DNA from: JAVMKJ01 sp031732875
GTDB taxonomy: Bacteria; Pseudomonadota; Gammaproteobacteria; Competibacterales; Competibacteraceae
DNA length: 6,021 nt
Assembly: GCA_031732875.1 (NCBI GenBank)
Contig: JAVMKL010000093.1
Coordinates: 1-6,021, forward strand
Reading direction: 5' to 3'
The translations under genes and the position numbers were made by a program. The notes beneath the pieces were generated by a model. That model ran no database searches and was not told the origin of the DNA. It worked only from the letters and a program-made list of their open reading frames with translations. Position 1 is the stretch's first letter. The number at the start of each line of letters is the position of its first letter. Shown in pieces: positions 1-5,615 of the stretch.

Positions 1-91
1 TATCGATCCACAGCCGGCTCAGCTTGGACTTGTCCAGGCCACCGATGGCAATTTGCTGAATGCCCAGCACTTTAAAGGGTCTATCGGACAC
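1..91 (-). CDS. VOC-family protein, methylmalonyl-CoA epimerase-like (partial, N-terminus only)
   Basis: Only the first 30 codons are in the window; the gene runs off the left edge. Reading the minus strand from a GTG at 91-89, the protein begins VSDRPFKVLGIQQIAIGGLD and continues with KSKLSRLWID. This is the first beta strand and helix of the vicinal-oxygen-chelate (glyoxalase/epimerase) fold. The start is fixed by a perfect AGGAGG five bases upstream. The gene diverges from mutA/mutB, and VOC proteins beside methylmalonyl-CoA mutase are commonly methylmalonyl-CoA epimerases, which interconvert the (S) and (R) forms and so supply the mutase. In classical epimerases the first strand carries a metal-binding His (consensus like DHIGIAV). 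Here the matching position appears to be Gln13, so the exact reaction is uncertain. It could be another VOC enzyme (lactoylglutathione lyase- or dioxygenase-like). The family call is fairly safe; the epimerase role is inferred from context. Confidence 0.72.
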   Translation of the reverse strand, partial: MSDRPFKVLGIQQIAIGGLDKSKLSRLWID

Positions 92-96
92 AAAAA

Positions 97-102
97 CCTC
101 CT
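97..102 (-). promoter_or_regulatory. Shine-Dalgarno of the divergent VOC gene
   Basis: On the minus strand this reads AGGAGG, followed by five T residues and then the GTG start at 91. It is a full consensus ribosome binding site and is the main reason for accepting GTG as the start of the truncated VOC gene. Confidence 0.8.
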
Positions 103-111
103 GCTGATGGC

Positions 112-138
112 GCCCCTCTCGCCGTGCGGGAGAGGGGC
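112..138. repeat. REP-like GC-rich palindrome (GCCCCTCTC...GAGAGGGGC)
   Basis: Perfect nine-base inverted arms at 112-120 and 130-138 enclose a nine-base centre, followed by a G-rich tail (ggctggggggtgag). Elements of the CCCTCTCCC...GGGAGAGGG type are scattered as intergenic repeats in many proteobacterial genomes. On the minus strand the hairpin ends nine bases before the Shine-Dalgarno of the VOC gene, so a VOC transcript starting upstream would carry it in its leader. It has no T-tract on either side, so a classical terminator is unlikely. That it is a multi-copy family member is inferred from general experience, as only one copy is visible here. Confidence 0.6.
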
Positions 139-171
139 TGGGGGGTGAGAGGTAAGGTAACAAACCTTTTT

Positions 172-199
172 AGTATGTCATTCCACTTCCCGATTGCAA
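172..199 (-). promoter_or_regulatory. Candidate promoter for the VOC gene
   Basis: On the minus strand TTGCAA (199-194) is followed after 16 bases by CATACT (177-172). The bases TGA directly precede the -10, giving an extended -10 (TGnCATACT). Each hexamer matches the sigma70 consensus at four of six positions. Transcription would begin near 165 and run through the GC-rich hairpin to the GTG at 91. The match is modest, and mutA could instead be served by other sites in the same spacer. Confidence 0.3.
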
Positions 200-223
200 C
201 CGTGCCCCATCTCTTCACGATGC

Positions 224-260
224 TTCCCTACCGGGAATCGGACGAATCTTCGGTTATACT
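224..260 (+). promoter_or_regulatory. Candidate mutA promoter -10 with adjacent inverted repeat
   Basis: TATACT at 255-260 matches the -10 consensus at five of six positions and would place transcription start near 267, about 43 bases before the mutA ATG. No TTGACA-like hexamer lies at the expected distance. Instead the -35 position is occupied by a small inverted repeat, TTCCC TACC GGGAA (224-237), which could be an activator or repressor site. This is weak pattern evidence, and the binding protein is unknown. Confidence 0.3.
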
Positions 261-298
261 TTCGCGGTACTGTCAACCCCATCGCGTTTCGATCCACT

Positions 299-303
299 GG
301 AGG
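299..303 (+). promoter_or_regulatory. Ribosome binding site fixing the mutA start at 310
   Basis: GGAGG lies six bases before the ATG at 310. An in-frame ATG at 304 directly abuts GGAGG with no spacer and is therefore a poor start. The reading frame is open back to a GTG at 124, but that extension crosses the GC-rich palindrome and the candidate promoter and has no matching Shine-Dalgarno. Confidence 0.8.
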
Positions 304-309
304 ATGCGC

Positions 310-2454
310 ATGTCGAATCAACAACAAACGGACGCCGCTACCCCGACGTTCAACGAATTCCCCCCAACCCCCTACGAGGAATGGCGCAAGGTCGTCGACA
401 AGTTCCTCAAGGGCGCGCCGTTCGAGAAACGGCTGGTCACCAAAACCTACGAGAACATCGACCTTCAGCCGATGTACCGGCAGGAAGACATCGAAGGCTT
501 GCCCCATCTCGACAGCCTGCCCGGCTTCGCGCCCTACCTGCGCGGCACCACTCCGCTGGGCTACGTCGCCAGCAGTTGGGATGTCGCCCAGGAACTGCCC
601 TACGGCACGCCGGCGGCGTTCAACGAGGCTTTGCGCGCCGATCTGGCACGCGGTCAGAACGCCGTCAACCTGGTGCTCGACCGCCCGACTCTGGCCGGCG
701 TCGACGCCGACCAGGCCGAGGCCGACGATGTCGGCAAGGGCGGCTTGTCCGTCTCCAGCGTCGCGGATCTCGCCCAGGCGCTGGACGGCGTCGATTTGGA
801 AGCGACGCCGATCTACATCCAGGCCAGCACCAGCGCCCTGACCTTCACCGCCCTGCTGGCGGCACTGGCGCAAAAACAGGGCAAGTCGCTGGCCAAGGTG
901 CGCGGCGCCATCGGCATGGACCCGCTGGGCCAGTTGGCCCGCGACGGCCGGCTGCCCCGCGATCTGGATGGCATCTACGACGTGATGGCGCAACTCGCCA
1001 CCTGGGCCAGGGCCAACGCCCCCCAATTGCAGACCATTACCGTACAGGGCAGTCCCTACCACAACGGCGGCGCCAGCACCACGCAGGAACTGGCCCTCGC
1101 GCTGGCCACGGCGGTCGATTACGTCCGCGCCATGCAGGCGCGCGGCCTCGGCATCGACGACATCGCCCCGCGCATCCGGTTCTCCCTGTCGATCGGTTCC
1201 AACTTCTTCATGGAAATCGCCCGGCTGCGCGCCGCGCGACTGCTGTGGGCCAAGATCGTCCAGGCGTTCGGCGGCAACGAAGCCTCGCAAAAGATGAGCC
1301 TGCACGCCCGTACCTCGGCCTGGAACCAGACCGTCTACGACCCGCACGTCAATCTGTTGCGCGCCACCACCGAGGCGTTCTCCAGTGCGGTCGGCGGCTG
1401 CGACAGCCTGCACATCTCGCCGTTCGACGAACTGCTCCGCGTGCCGGACGAATTCTCGCGCCGCGTCGCTCGCAACACCCACACCGTGCTGCGCGAGGAA
1501 AGCCACATCACCCGCACCGTGGACCCGGCCGGCGGTTCCTGGTACGTCGAAAATCTCACCGACTCGGTCGCCCGCAAGACCTGGGCGATCTTCCAGGAAG
1601 TCGAGAAACAGGGCGGCATGGCGAAAGCGCTCGAAGCCGGCTGGCCGCAGGCGCAAATCGCCGACACCGCCGTCAAACGCGCCGCCAACCTCGCCAAGCG
1701 CAAGGACATTTTCGTCGGCACCAACATGTATCCGAACCTGAAGGAAACCCGGATCGAGCCGGCGCCAGTGGATGCCTGGGCGGTCCAGTCGGAACGGGCG
1801 GCGGCGCTGAAGCAGTATCGGGCGGGCGCCAACGCGGGGCAAAAGCAGGCGGCGCTGGACGCGCTCGCCAAAGCGGGCGCCAACGGCATTGAGGCCGCGA
1901 TTCAGGCCGCGCTCGCCGGCGCGACCCTGGGCGAAATCGCCCAGGCGGCGCGGACCAACGCCAAGGCCGGCCCCACCACCAACGCCGTCCACGCCCATCG
2001 CGGCGCGCAGGCGTTCGAGGCGCTGCGGCAGGCGGCGGAAACCTACGTCGCCCGCACCGGTCAACGACCGCTGGTCTTTCTCGCCACCATGGGGCCGCTG
2101 ACCCAGCACAAGGGCCGCGCCGACTTCTCCACCGCCTTCCTGGGCGTGGGCGGTTTCGAGACGATCTATCCGTCCGGCTTCAGCACCCCGGACGACGCGG
2201 CGGACGCGGCCCTGGCCTCCGGCGCCAAGGCGGTGGTGATCTGCTCCACCGATCCGACCTATCCCGAGATCGTTCCGCCACTGGTCCAGAAACTCAAGAA
2301 GGCCGCTCCCGAGCTGATCGTGCTGCTGGCCGGCTATCCGGCCGATCACGTCGAAGCCTTCAAGGCCGCCGGCGTGGATGATTTCATCCATCTCGCCGCT
2401 AACTGCCAAGCCCTGTTGTCAACCTTGCAGAAGAAGATGGGGGTCGCCCAATGA
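310..2454 (+). CDS. mutA: Methylmalonyl-CoA mutase, small (non-catalytic) subunit MutA
   Basis: The 714-residue protein is the beta subunit of heterodimeric adenosylcobalamin-dependent methylmalonyl-CoA mutase, which isomerises (R)-methylmalonyl-CoA and succinyl-CoA in the cytoplasm. It starts MSNQQQTDAA. The TIM-barrel part spans roughly residues 45-400, with SPYHNGGAS around 248-256 and SNFFMEIARLRAARLLWAKI, which parallel MutB segments. A linker follows, then a flavodoxin-like cobalamin-domain relic from about 580. There the MutB motif DGHDRG is replaced by LTQHKG (597-602), so the cobalt-ligand His is Gln599; a His is present one residue later. Loss of this motif marks the structural subunit. 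It is longer than the Propionibacterium small subunit (about 638 residues, from memory), mainly through its ends and an Ala-rich linker. The TGA stop overlaps the mutB ATG. The upstream in-frame extension to 124 is rejected because of the ribosome site at 299-303. Confidence 0.94.
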   Translation: MSNQQQTDAATPTFNEFPPTPYEEWRKVVDKFLKGAPFEKRLVTKTYENIDLQPMYRQEDIEGLPHLDSLPGFAPYLRGTTPLGYVASSWDVAQELPYGTPAAFNEALRADLARGQNAVNLVLDRPTLAGVDADQAEADDVGKGGLSVSSVADLAQALDGVDLEATPIYIQASTSALTFTALLAALAQKQGKSLAKVRGAIGMDPLGQLARDGRLPRDLDGIYDVMAQLATWARANAPQLQTITVQGSPYHNGGASTTQELALALATAVDYVRAMQARGLGIDDIAPRIRFSLSIGSNFFMEIARLRAARLLWAKIVQAFGGNEASQKMSLHARTSAWNQTVYDPHVNLLRATTEAFSSAVGGCDSLHISPFDELLRVPDEFSRRVARNTHTVLREESHITRTVDPAGGSWYVENLTDSVARKTWAIFQEVEKQGGMAKALEAGWPQAQIADTAVKRAANLAKRKDIFVGTNMYPNLKETRIEPAPVDAWAVQSERAAALKQYRAGANAGQKQAALDALAKAGANGIEAAIQAALAGATLGEIAQAARTNAKAGPTTNAVHAHRGAQAFEALRQAAETYVARTGQRPLVFLATMGPLTQHKGRADFSTAFLGVGGFETIYPSGFSTPDDAADAALASGAKAVVICSTDPTYPEIVPPLVQKLKKAAPELIVLLAGYPADHVEAFKAAGVDDFIHLAANCQALLSTLQKKMGVAQ

Positions 2455-4631
2455 GCAAGTCACCCGATTTCACCACGATGGCCTACGGCGTGGACTTTCC
2501 CAAGCCCAGCTTCGCCGACTGGAAGGCGACGGTGGAAAAGGCCACCGGGAAGACCCTGGAACAACTGGTCTCGGCGACCATGGAACACATCGACGTCAAG
2601 CCGCTGTACACGCGGGACGACATCAAGGACCTCAATCACCTGGGCTACGTCGCCGGCGTGCCGCCGTTCCTGCGCGGCCCCTACCCGGCGATGTACGTGA
2701 CCCAGCCGTGGACGGTGCGCCAGTACGCCGGCTTCTCCACCGCCGAGGAGAGTAATGCTTTCTACCGCCGCAACCTGGCGGCCGGCCAGAAAGGTCTGTC
2801 GATCGCCTTCGACTTGGCCACCCATCGCGGTTACGACTCCGATCATCAGCGCGTGGTCGGCGACGTCGGCAAGGCCGGCGTGGCGATCGATTCGCTGTTG
2901 GACATGAACATCCTGTTCGACGGCATCCCGCTCGATCAGATGTCGGTGTCGATGACCATGAACGGCGCGGTGTTGCCGGTTTTGGCGTTCTACATCGTCG
3001 CCGCCGAGGAACAGGGCGTTTCGCACCAGCAACTCACCGGCACCATTCAGAACGACATTCTGAAAGAGTACATGGTGCGCAACACCTACATTTATCCGCC
3101 CGATCCGTCGATCCGGATCATCGGCGACATTTTTTCTTACACCTCCAAGGAGATGCCGAAGTTCAACAGCATCTCGATTTCCGGCTATCACATGCAGGAA
3201 GCGGGCGCGACCGCCGACCTGGAACTGGGCTACACTCTGGCCGACGGGCTGGAGTACGTCCGCACCGGCATCAAGGCAGGGATGGATGTGGATACTTTCG
3301 CACCGCGCCTGTCGTTCTTCTGGGCCATCGGCATGAACTACTTCATGGAAGTGGCCAAGATGCGGGCCGGGCGGCTGCTGTGGGCCAAGATCATCAAGCA
3401 GTTCAACCCGAAGAGCGACAAGTCGATGGCGCTGCGCACGCACAGCCAGACTTCGGGCTGGAGTCTGACCGAGCAGGATCCGTTCAACAACGTCGCCCGC
3501 ACCTGCGTCGAAGCGCTGGCGGCGGCGCTGGGCCACACCCAGTCGCTGCACACCAACGCCTTGGACGAAGCCATCGCCCTGCCGACCGACTTCTCGGCGC
3601 GCATCGCCCGCAACACGCAGCTTTATCTGCAAGATGAAACGGCGATCTGCAAGGTGCTGGACCCGTGGGGTGGCTCGTATTATGTCGAGGCGCTGACCCA
3701 CGAACTGGTCAAGCGGGCTTGGGGTCACATTCAGGAAGTGGAGAGCCTGGGCGGCATGGCCAAGGCCATCGAAACCGGCCTGCCCAAGATGCGTATCGAG
3801 GAAGCGGCGGCCCGCCGGCAGGCGCAAATCGACTCCGGCAAGGAAACCATCGTCGGCGTCAACAAGTACCGACTGGCCAAGGAAGACAAGCTGGACATCC
3901 TCAGCATCGACAATACCGCCGTACGCGAGGCGCAGGTGCAACGCTTGCAGAAGCTACGGTCCATGCGCGACGAGGCCAAGGTGAAGGCCTGTCTGAACGC
4001 GATCACCGAAGCCGCCAGCGCCGGTTCCGGCAATTTGCTGGAAAAAGCGGTCGAAGCGGCCCGCGCCCGCGCCAGTCTGGGCGAAATCTCCGACGCGATG
4101 GAGAAGGTGTTCGGCCGGCACAAGGCGGTCATCCGCGCCATTTCCGGCGTGTACAGCAGCGAGTTCGGCGAGGCCGAGGAAATCGCCAAAGTGCGGCAGA
4201 TGGCCGACGAGTTCGAAAAGAACGAAGGCCGCCGCCCGCGCATCCTGGTCGCCAAGCTCGGCCAGGACGGTCACGACCGGGGCGCGAAAGTCATCGCGAC
4301 CGCGTTCGCCGATCTCGGCTTCGACGTGGACATCGGCGCGCTGTTCCAGACGCCGGAGGAAGTCGCCCGGCAGGCGGTGGAAAACGACGTGCATGTGGTC
4401 GGCATGAGTTCGCTGGCCGCCGGCCACAAGACCCTGCTGCCGCAACTGATCGCGGAACTGAAGAAGCTGGGCCGCGAGGACATCATGGTGGTCATCGGCG
4501 GCGTCATTCCCGCCCAAGACTACGAGTACCTCAAGGCCAACGGCGCCGCCGCCATCTTTGGCCCCGGTACGGTGATTCCGGTCGCCGCGCAGAAGGTGTT
4601 GGTGGAGTTAAACGAACGCCTGGCAGCGTGA
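2451..4631 (+). CDS. mutB: Methylmalonyl-CoA mutase, large catalytic subunit MutB
   Basis: The 726-residue alpha subunit binds adenosylcobalamin and carries the radical active site that interconverts (R)-methylmalonyl-CoA and succinyl-CoA. The substrate-binding TIM barrel occupies about residues 45-400. Tyr92 in WTVRQYAGFS, Arg210 in MVRNTYIYPP and His247 in SGYHMQEAGA correspond to Tyr89, Arg207 and His244 of the Propionibacterium enzyme. After a linker, the C-terminal cobalamin domain (about 590-726) has the full DxHxxG motif: Asp606, His608 (lower axial cobalt ligand) and Gly611, with Lys602 before it. It also has the serine segment GMSSLAAGH (651-659) and GGVIP (683-687). Length is almost identical to the family norm (728). 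The start ATG overlaps the mutA stop as ATGA and has no strong Shine-Dalgarno, so translation is probably coupled to mutA, giving a 1:1 ratio. The usual chaperone GTPase gene (meaB) does not follow; accessory DNA begins right after the stop. Confidence 0.98.
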   Translation: MSKSPDFTTMAYGVDFPKPSFADWKATVEKATGKTLEQLVSATMEHIDVKPLYTRDDIKDLNHLGYVAGVPPFLRGPYPAMYVTQPWTVRQYAGFSTAEESNAFYRRNLAAGQKGLSIAFDLATHRGYDSDHQRVVGDVGKAGVAIDSLLDMNILFDGIPLDQMSVSMTMNGAVLPVLAFYIVAAEEQGVSHQQLTGTIQNDILKEYMVRNTYIYPPDPSIRIIGDIFSYTSKEMPKFNSISISGYHMQEAGATADLELGYTLADGLEYVRTGIKAGMDVDTFAPRLSFFWAIGMNYFMEVAKMRAGRLLWAKIIKQFNPKSDKSMALRTHSQTSGWSLTEQDPFNNVARTCVEALAAALGHTQSLHTNALDEAIALPTDFSARIARNTQLYLQDETAICKVLDPWGGSYYVEALTHELVKRAWGHIQEVESLGGMAKAIETGLPKMRIEEAAARRQAQIDSGKETIVGVNKYRLAKEDKLDILSIDNTAVREAQVQRLQKLRSMRDEAKVKACLNAITEAASAGSGNLLEKAVEAARARASLGEISDAMEKVFGRHKAVIRAISGVYSSEFGEAEEIAKVRQMADEFEKNEGRRPRILVAKLGQDGHDRGAKVIATAFADLGFDVDIGALFQTPEEVARQAVENDVHVVGMSSLAAGHKTLLPQLIAELKKLGREDIMVVIGGVIPAQDYEYLKANGAAAIFGPGTVIPVAAQKVLVELNERLAA

Positions 4632-4655
4632 GGGTGAGGTAACCATGAGTAGGGT

Positions 4656-4675
4656 GAGCAGCGCTTGCCCTGCTC
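4656..4675. repeat. Hairpin GAGCAG-N8-CTGCTC downstream of mutB
   Basis: Perfect six-base arms (4656-4661 and 4670-4675) flank an eight-base loop. No run of T follows, so it is not a convincing intrinsic terminator, though it could protect the 3' end of the mutAB message. Its setting, gtagggtgagcagcgcttgc then cct, resembles the left arm of the palindromic element at 4994-5064 (GGGTTAG...TAGCCC). It may be a decayed third copy of that family, but this is tentative. Confidence 0.45.
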
Positions 4676-4705
4676 TATTGGCATTTCTAAATTTCATAAT
4701 TAGTG

Positions 4706-4711
4706 AGGAGG
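4706..4711 (+). promoter_or_regulatory. Shine-Dalgarno fixing a GTG start at 4718
   Basis: AGGAGG is a full consensus site and lies six bases before GTG at 4718. It points to that codon rather than the in-frame GTG at 4703 (upstream of the site) or the ATGs at 4724 and 4730 (12 and 18 bases away). Confidence 0.7.
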
Positions 4712-4717
4712 ATCACT

Positions 4718-4984
4718 GTGCAAATGATCATGGGTAATGATGAACTTATTTATTGGGCTCGTAAACATGGCTTTGGCTCTAACCTGTCGACTGCTCAAAT
4801 TGGAAGGAAAATCTGGGTATGGATTCGTAAACATAGAGGGTGCAAGGTGCAAGTTAATGCTCCGTGTCGCTGGCCAAATTTTGGCGCATCTGTAAATAGC
4901 ATGAATTTGCCAAAGACAGCAACACAATTTCGCTTCGACTCCAAACTTCTACCTCAAATTTATAAGTACTTGAAGACAATCTAG
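4718..4984 (+). CDS. Uncharacterised small basic protein (88 aa)
   Basis: I do not recognise this protein. With the GTG at 4718 it has 88 residues and begins MQMIMGNDELIYWARKHGFG. It is rich in Lys/Arg and has four Trp (in IYWARKHG, KIWVWIRKH and CRWPNFG), two Cys, no signal peptide and no membrane segment. The amphipathic basic stretch RKIWVWIRKHRG near residues 29-40 could contact nucleic acid, but that is only an impression. The consensus AGGAGG supports real translation. Codon use is AT-rich, unlike mutAB and like the toxin-antitoxin genes that follow, so it probably arrived with that island. It is followed by a palindromic repeat rather than a same-operon gene. Given its size and neighbours it might be a solitary toxin, antitoxin or remnant of a longer gene. 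A spurious frame is also possible. Confidence 0.5.
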   Translation: MQMIMGNDELIYWARKHGFGSNLSTAQIGRKIWVWIRKHRGCKVQVNAPCRWPNFGASVNSMNLPKTATQFRFDSKLLPQIYKYLKTI

Positions 4985-4993
4985 TGTGTAGGT

Positions 4994-5064
4994 GGGTTAG
5001 TCTAGCGTAGCCCTCCGGAATTGAATGACCTCACAATCGGCGGGTTATGGACCCATGCCCTAAC
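4994..5064. repeat. Palindromic repeat element, copy A (upstream of brnT)
   Basis: This is an imperfect palindrome of about 71 bases. An outer GTTAG (4996-5000) pairs with CTAAC (5060-5064). An inner stem TAGCCCTCCG (5008-5017) pairs with CGGCGGGTTA (5038-5047) with one mismatch and one G-T pair. The inner loop is 20 bases. The left arm can also fold locally (GGGTTA 4994-4999 with TAGCCC 5008-5013). Bases 5005-5063 match copy B (5612-5670) at 45 of 59 positions without gaps, with the loop among the best-conserved parts. The outline GGGTTA...CCCGCCG-loop-CGGCGGGTTA... resembles dispersed REP- or MITE-like elements of proteobacteria. It ends 39 bases before the brnT start. Confidence 0.75.
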
Positions 5065-5090
5065 TTGCTCTATTCAATCTAATGTTAATA

Positions 5091-5094
5091 GGAG
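5091..5094 (+). promoter_or_regulatory. Ribosome binding site for brnT (TTG start)
   Basis: GGAG, within ataggagctt, lies nine bases before the TTG at 5104. An in-frame TAG at 5089-5091 blocks any longer reading, and no ATG or GTG lies between it and the conserved LFEWH start of the protein. The rare TTG codon is therefore the most likely initiator. Confidence 0.65.
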
Positions 5095-5103
5095 CTTAAA
5101 AAT

Positions 5104-5382
5104 TTGCTCTTTGAGTGGCATGGAAAGAAAGCTGCTGCAAACAAGAAAAAGCATGGTGTTTCTTTTGAAGAAGCAACTACAGTTTTTACTGATGTATTGT
5201 CTTTAACCATACCCGATCCTCTCCATTCAGAAGAGGAAGCGCGTTTTGTCATCATCGGTCAATCTTCACAACAGAGGATTCTGGTGGTCGCTCATACTGA
5301 TTGCGGAAAGTGTATTCGGATTATATCAGCCCGTTTGGCGACAGCATATGAGAGAAAGCGTTATGAAGAAAGTCAAATCTAA
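5104..5382 (+). CDS. brnT: BrnT-family toxin (DUF497, RelE-like ribonuclease fold)
   Basis: The 92-residue protein has the full hallmark pattern of the BrnT family. It opens with FEWHGKKAAANKKKHGVSFE, followed by EATTVFTDVLSLTIPDP, HSEEEARFVIIGQSS, and a C-terminal RIISARLATAYERKRYEE containing the conserved RIISAR and ERxxYE segments. BrnT toxins are small RelE-like ribonucleases that inhibit translation when freed from their antitoxin. In Brucella the BrnT-BrnA complex also represses its own promoter. Length is typical. The toxin gene comes first and overlaps the antitoxin gene by 20 bases, the usual brnTA order. Translation starts at TTG with a good ribosome site, which may keep toxin output low. 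Composition is AT-richer than the mut genes. The family call is firm; activity in this host is untested. Confidence 0.92.
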   Translation: MLFEWHGKKAAANKKKHGVSFEEATTVFTDVLSLTIPDPLHSEEEARFVIIGQSSQQRILVVAHTDCGKCIRIISARLATAYERKRYEESQI

Positions 5383-5596
5383 TCAATCCGATCCTGACAT
5401 GCTCGGCGAATATGATTTTAGCAACGGAATTCGTGGTAAATATGTCGAACGTCTACGCGAGGGAAGCAATGTGGTAAAACTAGATGAAGACGTTGCTGCC
5501 GTCTTTCCCACTGAAAAAGCGGTTAACGATGCTTTAAGATCGCTGGCTAAAATTATAAGGCAGCATGAGCATTCAACCCCAGCACGTAGCGCGTAG
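5363..5596 (+). CDS. brnA: BrnA-like antitoxin partner of BrnT
   Basis: The ATG at 5363 gives 77 residues: a polar N-terminus (MKKVKSNQSDPD), then MLGEYDFSNGIRGKYVERLR, EGSNVVKLDEDVAAVFPTEK and AVNDALRSLAKIIRQHEHST. The EYDFSxGxRGKY box followed by NVVxLDxDVAxxFPxxxxVNxALRxL is typical of the small proteins found directly after DUF497 toxins. They are expected to bind the toxin through the N-terminus and DNA through a ribbon-helix-helix-like part (about residues 34-64). This is a variant of classical BrnA (which has a RITIRLD strand), so the symbol is by analogy. The start overlaps the toxin end by 20 bases. A later ATG at 5399 would begin at MLGEYDF but lacks a ribosome site. The last few codons (PARSA and stop) run into the left end of repeat copy B, so the tail may be recent. 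Confidence 0.82.
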   Translation: MKKVKSNQSDPDMLGEYDFSNGIRGKYVERLREGSNVVKLDEDVAAVFPTEKAVNDALRSLAKIIRQHEHSTPARSA

Positions 5597-5615
5597 CGCT
5601 GGTTATGCGCAGCGC
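5596..5615. repeat. Hairpin GCGCTG-N8-CAGCGC at the brnA stop
   Basis: Perfect six-base arms (5596-5601, 5610-5615) with an eight-base loop begin on the last base of the brnA stop codon. They overlap the left arm of repeat copy B. No T-tract follows. It could limit read-through or stabilise the brnTA message; as a terminator it is weak. Confidence 0.45.

Larger units (their letters stand above)
4632..4717. other. Intergenic junction between mut operon and accessory region
   Basis: Base composition drops from GC-rich to AT-rich within this stretch. It contains the 4656-4675 hairpin, TTGGCA at 4678-4683 (five of six to -35) and CATAAT at 4695-4700 (five of six to -10). The two hexamers are only 11 bases apart, too close for a standard sigma70 promoter. 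No T-tract terminator for mutAB is visible. Confidence 0.5.

Noticed and set aside
124..309. N-terminal extension of mutA starting at GTG 124
   Set aside because: It lacks a ribosome site, crosses the GC-rich palindrome and candidate promoters, and encodes sequence unlike the family. GGAGG six bases before ATG 310 gives a clear start.
178..2409. Long minus-strand open frame of 743 codons opposite mutA
   Set aside because: It is a shadow of GC-biased codon structure. The translation is Gly/Arg/Val-rich low-complexity and matches no family, while the plus strand encodes unmistakable MutA.
2460..3941. Minus-strand 493-codon frame opposite mutB
   Set aside because: The same shadow effect; the plus-strand MutB is conserved throughout.
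4656..4675. Intrinsic terminator of mutAB
   Set aside because: The stem is only six pairs and is followed by tattgg, with no T-tract.
4678..4700. TTGGCA and CATAAT as a promoter for the 88-residue gene
   Set aside because: Both hexamers match at five of six positions, but the 11-base spacing is too short for a sigma70 promoter.
4645..4737. Possible 30-residue peptide (ATG 4645) after mutB, with GAGG five bases upstream
   Set aside because: It is short, overlaps the hairpin and the better-supported start at 4718, and shows no recognisable features. It is most likely chance.
4700..4927. Minus-strand 75-codon frame opposite the orphan gene
   Set aside because: No ribosome site comparable to the plus-strand AGGAGG, and Cys/Ile-rich start typical of a non-coding frame.
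5021..5206. Plus-strand 61-codon frame across repeat A and the start of brnT
   Set aside because: It lies in the wrong frame relative to the conserved BrnT protein and starts inside the repeat.
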